Notes under the pieces: generated by a model
Database searches by the model: none
Seen by the model: only the letters and a program-made list of their open reading frames with translations
Told to the model about the DNA's origin: nothing
Translations under genes and position numbers: made by a program
NCBI RefSeq assembly: GCF_039534085.1
Contig: NZ_BAAAUT010000009.1
Span: forward strand, 1-64,000
DNA: 64,000 nucleotides
Source: Planomonospora_B alba
Lineage (GTDB): Bacteria > Actinomycetota > Actinomycetes > Streptosporangiales > Streptosporangiaceae
Direction: 5' to 3'
Shown: piece after piece, positions 47,986 to 55,800 of the stretch
How the letters are laid out: the number at the start of each line of letters is the position of its first letter
How positions within the stretch are numbered: position 1 is the first letter of the stretch

Positions 47986-49265
47986 GCGCCGGGGCCGCCC
48001 TCCTCCGGCAGGGCGTGGAGGCCACCCTCCTGCAGCAGGGCATGTGGGTGACCGAGCAGACCACCGGGGCGGGGACCGCCTACCACATGCCCCTCCTGAT
48101 CCACCTGCGCGGTGCCCCGGACCCGGCCGCCCTGGTGGCGGCCTGCGCCGCGGTCGTGGGCCGCCACCCGGTCCTGGGCTCCGTCGCGGCCGAGACCGCG
48201 CACGGGCTGCGGCTCGTCCCCGGAGCCCCGGTGCCGGTGCGGCGCCGGCGCGCACCCGGGCGGGGGAACCCGGCCGGAGACCTCGCGGGCGACCCGCAGG
48301 ACTGGCCGGAGGCGGTGCGCGAGGAGGTCTTCGCCCCCTTCGACGTGGACGCCGGGCCGCTGGCCCGCTTCACCCTCTACGAGACCGGCCCCGGACGGCT
48401 CACCGTGGCCTTCACCGCCCACCACCTGGTCTTCGACGGGCACTCCAAGGACGTCCTGGTGGCCGAGCTCGCCGCGCTGTACAACGGCGAGGCCCCGGAT
48501 CCGCCGCCCCCGCTCGACCACGGCCGGGCCGAGCGCGAGCGGATCGCCGCGCAGCTGCCGGCCGCCCGGGAGTTCTGGTCGTCCCGGTGGCGGGAGCCCG
48601 GCGAGACGGTGGTGCGCGGCCGGGTGCTGCGCTCCCGCCGGGCGGCGGCGGGCCGTACGCTCCGCTTCCGCGCCGACCTCCCGGCCGTCGCGGGGCTGAC
48701 CCGGTTCGAGACGCTGCTCGCCGCGCTGCACGCCCTGCTCGCCGGGTACGGCAACGCCGCCGTCACGACGGCCGTGGACCTGTCCACCCGTCCGGCGGAG
48801 GCGGCCGGGCACATCGGCGTGTTCGTCAACGAGCTGCCCGTCACCACGCGCCCGGAGCCGGAGGAGACCTTCGGCGCCTTCGCCGCCGGGCTGCGCGCCC
48901 GGCTGCGGGAGGTCTACCGGTTCCGCGGCGTCCCGCTGAGCCGGGCGCTGCCCCGGCTGCGCCCGCACGCCGCGCTGGCGCCCGTCTCGGTCAGCTACCG
49001 CGTCCGCGCCCTGCCGGACCCGGTCTTCACCGGGCTGGAGTGCGCGGTCGACCGGACGGTCCCCAACGGCTCCGTCCGCGGCGCGCTCCACCTGCAGTGC
49101 GTGGACGGGCCGGACGGCCTCGCCGTCGCCCTGCGCCACGACCCCGAGGCGCTGCCGGATGCCGGCGCCTTCGCCGCCGACCTGCTCCTGCTGCTGGAAC
49201 GGGCCGGGCGCGACCCCGGTCTGCGCCTGCGCGACCTGCCGGCCCACCGCCGGACCGCCCCGTGA
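47982..49265 (+). CDS. free-standing NRPS condensation-domain protein (second)
   Basis: A 427-residue condensation domain with an intact motif, TAHHLVFDGHS, and the later FVNELPVTTR, typical of the C-domain latch region. It starts at GTG 47982, overlapping the ligase stop by four bases; the reading frame is open far upstream but is not protein-like there. With the ligase before it and a carrier protein after it, it looks like a trans-acting condensation unit that joins the starter acyl group to an amino acid held on a partner carrier. Confidence 0.85.
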   Translation: MSAGAALLRQGVEATLLQQGMWVTEQTTGAGTAYHMPLLIHLRGAPDPAALVAACAAVVGRHPVLGSVAAETAHGLRLVPGAPVPVRRRRAPGRGNPAGDLAGDPQDWPEAVREEVFAPFDVDAGPLARFTLYETGPGRLTVAFTAHHLVFDGHSKDVLVAELAALYNGEAPDPPPPLDHGRAERERIAAQLPAAREFWSSRWREPGETVVRGRVLRSRRAAAGRTLRFRADLPAVAGLTRFETLLAALHALLAGYGNAAVTTAVDLSTRPAEAAGHIGVFVNELPVTTRPEPEETFGAFAAGLRARLREVYRFRGVPLSRALPRLRPHAALAPVSVSYRVRALPDPVFTGLECAVDRTVPNGSVRGALHLQCVDGPDGLAVALRHDPEALPDAGAFAADLLLLLERAGRDPGLRLRDLPAHRRTAP

Positions 49266-49317
49266 CCCGCCGCCGGACGACCGGTGCCGGGCGCCGCACG
49301 ACCCCTGGAGAACGCAC

Positions 49318-49572
49318 ATGGGTTCCGTCACCACCCTCACCGACCAGGTCCGGGAGATCTGGGAGGAGGTCCTGGGCATCTCGCCGATCGACGACCACGA
49401 CGACGTCTTCGACCTCGGCGGGCACTCGCTGACCATCACGCAGATCATCGTCCGGATGCGCAAGCGACTCGGCGTCGAGGTCGAGCTGGACGACTTCTTC
49501 GACAACCCCACCGTCGCCGGGATCGTCAAGCTCCTCGGCGACGGCCGCGACGACGGCCGTGGCGATGACTGA
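49318..49572 (+). CDS. carrier protein (PCP-like)
   Basis: An 84-residue carrier protein with the phosphopantetheine serine in VFDLGGHSLTITQIIVRMRK. It has CTGGAG ahead of ATG 49318 and overlaps the E1alpha gene by 8 bases. Placed directly before the E1/E2 genes and after the C-domain gene, it is the likely acceptor of the acyl unit produced or transferred by those enzymes. Confidence 0.88.
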   Translation: MGSVTTLTDQVREIWEEVLGISPIDDHDDVFDLGGHSLTITQIIVRMRKRLGVEVELDDFFDNPTVAGIVKLLGDGRDDGRGDD

Positions 49573-50566
49573 GACGATGACCGGGGCGGCGGCCGAGGCG
49601 GTGACCGGGGCGGCGGCCGGGAGCGCCGCCCCCGGAACCGCCGGCCCCGCCGAGGCCCCGGCCGGTCCGGCGCTCTCCCGGCTGGCCGACGACGACCTCG
49701 ACCTGCTGCTGCTGATCCGGCACTTCGAGCTGACGCTGCTGCGGCTGTACGGCAGGGGCGAGCTGAACGGCACCACCCACACCTGCCTGGGCCAGGAGTA
49801 CGTGCCGGTGGCGCTGCGCCCCCTGCTGGGGCCCGGCGACTTCGTCCTCAGCAACCACCGCGGCCACGGCCACTACCTGGCCCGCTTCGGCGACGCGCAC
49901 GGGCTGCTGGCGGAGATCATGGGCAGGGAGGGCGCGGTCTGCGGCGGGGTGGGCGGCAGCCAGCACATCCACCGGGACCGCTACCTGTCCACCGGGGTGC
50001 AGGGGGAGAGCCTTCCGGTCGCCGCCGGAGTCGCCCTGCACCTGCGGCGCGCCGAGCCGGGCGCGCTGGCGTGCGTCTACATCGGCGACGGCACCTGGGG
50101 AGAGGGCGCCGTCTACGAGGCGCTGAACCTGGCCGCGCTCTGGGACCTGCCGCTGCTGGTGGTCGTGGAGAACAACGGCATCGCCCAGTCCACGCCCACG
50201 GGCGCGCACCTCGCGGGGAGCATCGCCGGGCGGGCGGCGGCGTTCGGCATCGACCACCACCCGGTCGTCTCGGCCGACGTCAACGAGATCCGCCCCGCGC
50301 TGGCGCCGCTGGTCGCCCGGGTGCGGGAGGGCCGGCCGCTGGTGGCGGAGTTCCGCACGCACCGGCTCGGCCCGCACAGCAAGGGGGACGACACCCGCCC
50401 GCCCGCACAGGTCCGCGCGGCCCGCGCGCACGACTGGTACGCCCGCTACGCCCACGACCACCCCGGACACCTCCACCCGGCCGACGAGCGGGTCCGGGCG
50501 CGGGTCGAGGAGATCGCGGCCGAGGTCGCCGCCCGCCCGCCGTCGAGGTGGTCGCCGTGCGCGTAG
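49565..50566 (+). CDS. E1 alpha subunit of a 2-oxoacid dehydrogenase-like complex
   Basis: A 333-residue thiamine-diphosphate E1 alpha subunit of the pyruvate/acetoin dehydrogenase type. The ThDP motif GDGTWGEGAVYEALNLAALW ends in ENNGIAQST, and SNHRGHGHYLARFGD is the E1alpha phosphorylation-loop region. An Ala/Gly/Pro-rich leader of about 35 residues precedes the fold. I prefer ATG 49565, inside the carrier-protein stop; GTG 49559 is also possible. It lies within the peptide operon, not among housekeeping genes, so a dedicated role in acyl-unit supply is likely. Confidence 0.88.
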   Translation: MTETMTGAAAEAVTGAAAGSAAPGTAGPAEAPAGPALSRLADDDLDLLLLIRHFELTLLRLYGRGELNGTTHTCLGQEYVPVALRPLLGPGDFVLSNHRGHGHYLARFGDAHGLLAEIMGREGAVCGGVGGSQHIHRDRYLSTGVQGESLPVAAGVALHLRRAEPGALACVYIGDGTWGEGAVYEALNLAALWDLPLLVVVENNGIAQSTPTGAHLAGSIAGRAAAFGIDHHPVVSADVNEIRPALAPLVARVREGRPLVAEFRTHRLGPHSKGDDTRPPAQVRAARAHDWYARYAHDHPGHLHPADERVRARVEEIAAEVAARPPSRWSPCA

Positions 50567-51570
50567 CCGAGAACCTCAACGCCGCCCTGCACGGGCTGCT
50601 CGACGACGACCCGGCGGCGTACGTGCTGGGCGAGGACGTCCTCGACCCGTACGGCGGCGCCTTCAAGATCACCAGGGGGCTCTCCACGCGCTTCCCCGGC
50701 CGGGTGATCACCACCCCGATCAGCGAGGGCGCCCTCACCGGGGTCGCCGCCGGGCTCGCGCTGGCCGGCAACACCGCGGTGGCCGAGATCATGTTCGGCG
50801 ACTTCGCCACGCTCGCCTTCGACCAGCTGTGCAACTTCGCCGCCAAGTCGGTGTCGATGTACGGCTCGCGCCTGCCCCTGCGGATGATCGTCCGCTGCCC
50901 CACCGGCGGCGGCCGCGGCTACGGCCCCACGCACAGCCAGAGCCTGCAGAAGCACTTCGTCGGCGTGCCCGGCCTGGCCCTGTACGAGATGTCGCCCTTC
51001 CACGACAACCGCGAGGTGCTCGCGGCCATGGTGGAGCGGGGCGAGCCGTGCCTGTTCTTCGAGGACAAGGTCCTCTACACCCGGCCGGCGGGGCAGGCCG
51101 GCCCGTTGCTGCGGGTGCGCCGCGACGGCGACCTGGCCGTGGTGGAGCCGGTCGTGCCGGAGCTCGCCGACCGCCCCGACTGCGTGATCGTCGCCCCGGG
51201 CGGGACGGCGCACCGGGCGATGGAGGCGATGCGCTCGCTGCTGCTGGAGGAGGAGATCGCCTGCCGGCTGCTGGTGCCGTCCCGGCTGTACCCGCTGGAC
51301 GCCGAGGCGCTGCTGCCGCACCTCGGGCGGGTCGTGCTGGTCGCCGAGGAGAGCGCCCCGGGCGGCGCCTGGGGCGCGGAGGTCGCCCACCAGGTCCACC
51401 AGCGGGCCTGGGAGCGGCTGCGCGGGCCGGTCCGCCTGGTCTGCTCGCGGGCGTCGGTGATCCCCACCGCCGCCCACCTGGAGCGGGAGGTCCTCGTCAG
51501 CGCGCCCGCGATCCACCGCGCCGTACGGGAGGCCGTACGGCGGGCAGCGCAGGAGGCGCCGCGTGGCTGA
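50557..51570 (+). CDS. E1 beta subunit of a 2-oxoacid dehydrogenase-like complex
   Basis: A 337-residue transketolase-type E1 beta subunit. MRVAENLNAALHGLL, VLGEDVLDPYGGAFKITRGL, TTPISEGALTGVAAGLAL and IMFGDFATLAFDQL are family features, followed by the C-terminal domain (VAEESAPGGAWGAEVAHQV). It starts at GTG 50557, overlapping the E1alpha stop by ten bases. With E1alpha it would form the tetramer that decarboxylates a 2-oxo acid or cleaves a ketose phosphate. Confidence 0.9.
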   Translation: MRVAENLNAALHGLLDDDPAAYVLGEDVLDPYGGAFKITRGLSTRFPGRVITTPISEGALTGVAAGLALAGNTAVAEIMFGDFATLAFDQLCNFAAKSVSMYGSRLPLRMIVRCPTGGGRGYGPTHSQSLQKHFVGVPGLALYEMSPFHDNREVLAAMVERGEPCLFFEDKVLYTRPAGQAGPLLRVRRDGDLAVVEPVVPELADRPDCVIVAPGGTAHRAMEAMRSLLLEEEIACRLLVPSRLYPLDAEALLPHLGRVVLVAEESAPGGAWGAEVAHQVHQRAWERLRGPVRLVCSRASVIPTAAHLEREVLVSAPAIHRAVREAVRRAAQEAPRG

Positions 51571-52894
51571 CGTCCTCGTCCCCAAGCTGAACAACCAGGA
51601 CACCGAGTACCTGGTCGTGGAATGGCTCGTCGGCGACGGCGAGCCGGTGCGCGCCGGTGAGGCGGTGGCGGTCCTGGAGACCTCCAAGGCCGCCGACGAG
51701 ATCGAGGTGGACGTCTCCGGCCGGCTGGTCCACGTCGCGGCCGAGGACGCCTGGGTCGCCCCGGGCGCCGTGCTGGCCCGCGTCGTCACCGGCGACCCGG
51801 CCGGGCCCGTCCCGGATCGCACCGGATCCCCGCCGCGGCCGTCCGCCGGGGAGCCCGCCGGAGGGTCCGCAGGTCCGCCCGCCGGTTCACCCGCCGCGGG
51901 GCCCGCCGTTCCGTCCGCAGGTCCGCCCGCCGTTTCCTCCGACGCGGAGGCGGCGCCCGGCGCGGCCGCCGCCCCGCCGATCACCGTCCCGGCCCGGGCC
52001 GCGATGGCGGAGCTGGGCGTCTCCGAGGAGCAGGTGCTGGCCCTGTGCCTGCCGCTGGTCCGCCGGGCCGACATCGAGCGGCTGGCCGCCGGCCGCGCTC
52101 CCGAGGGCGGGGAGGACCCCCGCCCCGGCCAGGCCCCTCCCGGCTCCGCCGGGGCGGGCGAGGCCGCCGTACCGGCCGGTCCGCAGGGAGGTGACGGGTC
52201 CGCCGGTCCGCAGGCGGGCGGCGGGTCCGGGACGCACGGGCTGCCGCGGGTCCAGCGGGCCGTGGCGCGCGCGGTCGCCCTCTCCCACCGGACGGTCCCG
52301 GCCGCGTACACCGTGATGCGCTTCGACGTCGGCCCGGCGCTGGCGCGGGCCCGCGAGCTGACCCGGGAGGTGCGCAGGCCCGTCGGGCTGCCCGAGCTGT
52401 TCGTGCAGGCGGTGGCCCGGCTGCACGGGCGGTTCCCGCTGCTGTTCGCCTCCGCCGAGGACGCGCCGGGACCGGCCGGACCGGTCGTCAGGCTCTCCGC
52501 GGCCCCCTGCATCGGGGTCACCTTCGACCTGGGCGAGGGCCTGTACGTGCCGGTCGTCCGCGACACCGGCACCCTGCGCGCCGTCGCGGACACACTGATG
52601 CGCCACCGGCTGGCCGCGGCGACCGGGGACTTCCGGGAGCGGGACCTGACCGGGGCGAACATCACCGTCACCCTGCACACCGACGCCGACGTGGTCCTCG
52701 CCGTCCCCATCGTCCTGCCCGGCACGGCCGCGGCCCTCGCGGTGACCTCCCCGCGGCCCGAGACCGTCCTGGCCGCCGACGGATCGGTGACGGTGCGGAC
52801 CGTCGCCGACATCGGCCTGGCCTACGACCACCGACTCGTCAACGGCCGGGACGCCGCCCTGTTCCTGGCCGCACTCCGTCAGGAGATCCATTGA
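51563..52894 (+). CDS. E2 acyltransferase of a 2-oxoacid dehydrogenase-like complex
   Basis: A 443-residue E2. The N-terminal lipoyl domain has Lys42 in VLETSKAADEIEVD; a long Pro/Gly/Ala linker follows; a peripheral-subunit-binding domain is visible in PARAAMAELGVSEEQVLALC; and the catalytic CAT-like domain ends in YDHRLVNGRDAALFL, with the catalytic His kept and Asn in place of the usual Asp before Gly. It overlaps E1beta by eight bases and the NRPS-MFS gene by four. No E3 (lipoamide dehydrogenase) is encoded here. Confidence 0.9.
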   Translation: MADVLVPKLNNQDTEYLVVEWLVGDGEPVRAGEAVAVLETSKAADEIEVDVSGRLVHVAAEDAWVAPGAVLARVVTGDPAGPVPDRTGSPPRPSAGEPAGGSAGPPAGSPAAGPAVPSAGPPAVSSDAEAAPGAAAAPPITVPARAAMAELGVSEEQVLALCLPLVRRADIERLAAGRAPEGGEDPRPGQAPPGSAGAGEAAVPAGPQGGDGSAGPQAGGGSGTHGLPRVQRAVARAVALSHRTVPAAYTVMRFDVGPALARARELTREVRRPVGLPELFVQAVARLHGRFPLLFASAEDAPGPAGPVVRLSAAPCIGVTFDLGEGLYVPVVRDTGTLRAVADTLMRHRLAAATGDFRERDLTGANITVTLHTDADVVLAVPIVLPGTAAALAVTSPRPETVLAADGSVTVRTVADIGLAYDHRLVNGRDAALFLAALRQEIH

Positions 52895-55800
52895 CCGAGA
52901 CCGCACCGCCCCCGCCCCTCGCTCCGGCCCCGCCGGACCCCCGGCCGGAGCTGTCGGAGGCCAAACGCGCCCTGCTCGCCCGGCGGCTCCGCCGCAGGCA
53001 GGAGACCCGGGAGATCACCCCCCGGCCGCCCGGCGCCGACCCGCCGCTCTCCCACGCCCAGGAGCGCCTGTGGTTCCTGGAGCAGTACCAGCCGGGCGGC
53101 ACCGCCTACACCGTCCCGGCCGTCGTACGGCTGCGCTGCCCGCTCGACGAGGACGCGCTGCGCCGCGCCCTGGCGGGGGTCGCCGCCCGCCACGAGGCCC
53201 TGCGGATGCGCTTCCCCACCACCGAGGACGGCACGCCCGAACTGGTCGTGGACGAGCCGGGGCCGGTCCCGCTGGACCTCGCCGAGGCGGCGGACCAGCA
53301 GGCGGCCCTGGAGCTGGTCGACGCCGCGCTGGCCGTGCCGTTCGACCTGGCGCGCGGGCCGCTGCTCCGCGCGCTCCTGGTCAGGATCGCGCCGGACGAC
53401 CACGTGCTGCTGGTCGCCGCGCACCACGCCGTCGTCGACGGCTGGTCCTTCGACATCGTCTTCCGCGAGCTGCTCGCCCTCTACGACGGCGAGACCCCGC
53501 CGCCCCCGCCGGTCGGCTACGGCGACTACGCGATCTGGCAGCGCGGGCGCGACCTGGGCCGCGAGATCGGCCACTGGCGCGACCGGCTGGCCGGGCTGCC
53601 CGCGCTCGACCTGCCCACCGACCGGCCGCGCCCGGCCGAGCAGGGCCACGACGGCGCCTCGCTCGCCGTCCGGATCGACGCCGACCTCACCCGGCGCCTC
53701 GCCGAGCTGGGCCGGACCGTGAACGCCACGCCGTACATGACGCTGCTGGCGGCCTTCCAGGTGCTGCTGGCCCGCTACTCGGGGCAGGCGGACTTCGCGG
53801 TCGGCTCCCCGGTGGCCGGGCGGAGCCTGCCCGAGCTGGAGGGCGTGGTCGGCATGTTCGTCAACACGCTGGTGCTCCGCGCGGACCTCGACGGCGACCC
53901 GCCGTTCACCGCCTTCCTGGAGCGGGTCCGGGAGACCGCCCTGGACGCGTTCGCCCACGCCGAGCTGCCGTTCGACCGCCTGGTCACGGAGCTGAACGTG
54001 GTCCGCGACGTCAGCCGCGCCCCGCTGGCCCAGGTCGCGTTCGCGCTGCAGAACTACGCGGGGGGCGGGACCGACCCGCGGGTGACCTACCTCACCCCGC
54101 CGGTCAGGACGACCCGCCACGACCTGGCGCTGTACCTGTTCGAGACCCCCGACGGACTGACCGGGCACTTCACCTACAACACCGCGCTGTTCGACCGGGA
54201 GACCGTGGAGCTGCTGGCGGCCCGGTTCGAGACGCTGCTCCGCTCCGCCGCCGCCGGCCCGGACACCCCGGTCGGCGAGCTGTCCCTGCTCTCGGACGCC
54301 GAGCGGGAGCTGGTGCTGCGGTTCGGATCGGCCCCCGGCCCGCGGCCGGCCGGGCACCGCCTGCTCGGCGACATCCTGACCGCGCAGGCCGCGCTGACCC
54401 CGGACGCGACCGCCGTGGTCTGCCCCGCCCCGGCCGCCGCCCCCGACGACCCGGGCGGTCCGGGCGGGTGCGCGCCGGCCTCGCTGACCTACGCCGGACT
54501 GGAGCACCGGTCGAGGGCGATCGCCGCGCTGCTGCGCCGCCGGTACGGCGTCGGCCCCGACGTCCGGGTGGGCGTCCTGCTCGACCGCTCCACCGACCTG
54601 GCCGCCGCGGTCCTCGGCGTGCTGGCCGCGGGCGGCGCCTACGTGCCGCTCGACCCCAAGCAGCCGCGCGACCGGCTGGCGTACATGCTCGCCGACTCCG
54701 GCGCCGTCGCCGTCCTGACCACCTCCGCGCAGAGCGGCCTCGTCCCGGACGGCCACCCGGTGGTCCGCCTGGACGCCGAGGAACTCGCGGAGACCGCGTT
54801 CGACGACCCCGGCACCACCCCCGACCACCTGGCGTACGTGATCTACACCTCCGGCACGACCGGACGGCCCAAGGGCGTCGGGGTGCAGCACCGGCAGGTG
54901 CTGAACTACCTGGCCGGGGTCCGGGAACGGTTCGCCGTCGCGCCGGGGTCGGTCTTCTCCCTGCTCCAGTCGCTGTCCTTCGACTTCGGCGTGACGGTCT
55001 TCTACCTGTCGCTGCTCACCGGGGGCGAGCTGCACCTGCTCGACCCGCAGGCCCCGGTGGAGGAGCTCGCCGGCACGCTGGGCCGTACCGACTACCTGAA
55101 GATGACCCCCTCCCACCTCGCCTCGCTCCTGGCCGGCAGCGACCCCCGGGAGCTGCTCCCGCGCAGGCTGCTCATCCTCGGCGGCGAGGCCTCCGCCTGG
55201 TCCTGGGCGCGGGAGCTGGCCGGGTACACGGCCGTGGCCAACCACTACGGGCCCACCGAGGCCACCGTCGGCGTGGCCGTGCACGCCGTCACCGACGCCC
55301 CCGAGACCGCGCTGAACCTGCCGGTCGGCGGTCCGCTGCCGGGCGTGCGGCTGTACGTGCTGGACGAGCACCTGCGCCTCGTCCCGCCCGGCATGGCCGG
55401 CGAGATCCACATCGGCGGCGACCGCCTCGCCCGCGGCTACCTCGGGCGGCCCGGCCTGACCGCCGAGCGCTTCCTGCCCGACCCGTACGGCGGGCCCGGC
55501 GCCCGCATGTACCGCACCGGCGACCTCGGCCGCTGGCTGCCGACCGGCGAGCTGTGCTTCCTGGGCCGCCGCGACCTGCAGGTCAAGGTCCGCGGCTACC
55601 GGGTGGAGCTGTCGGAGATCGAGTCGGTCCTCGCCGAGCAGGAGGGGATCGCGCAGGCCGTCGTGGAGCTGCGCGGCGACCGGCTGGTCGGCTACCTCGT
55701 CGGGGAGCGCACGCCGGTCGGCGAGCTGCGCGCCCGGCTCGCCGACCGGTTGCCCGAGTACATGGTCCCCGGGCGGTTCGTCTGGCTGGACGAGCTGCCC

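Noticed and set aside
49565..52894. E1/E2 genes as the housekeeping branched-chain or pyruvate dehydrogenase
   Set aside because: They overlap the carrier protein and NRPS genes at both ends and lack E3, which points to a pathway-specific role.
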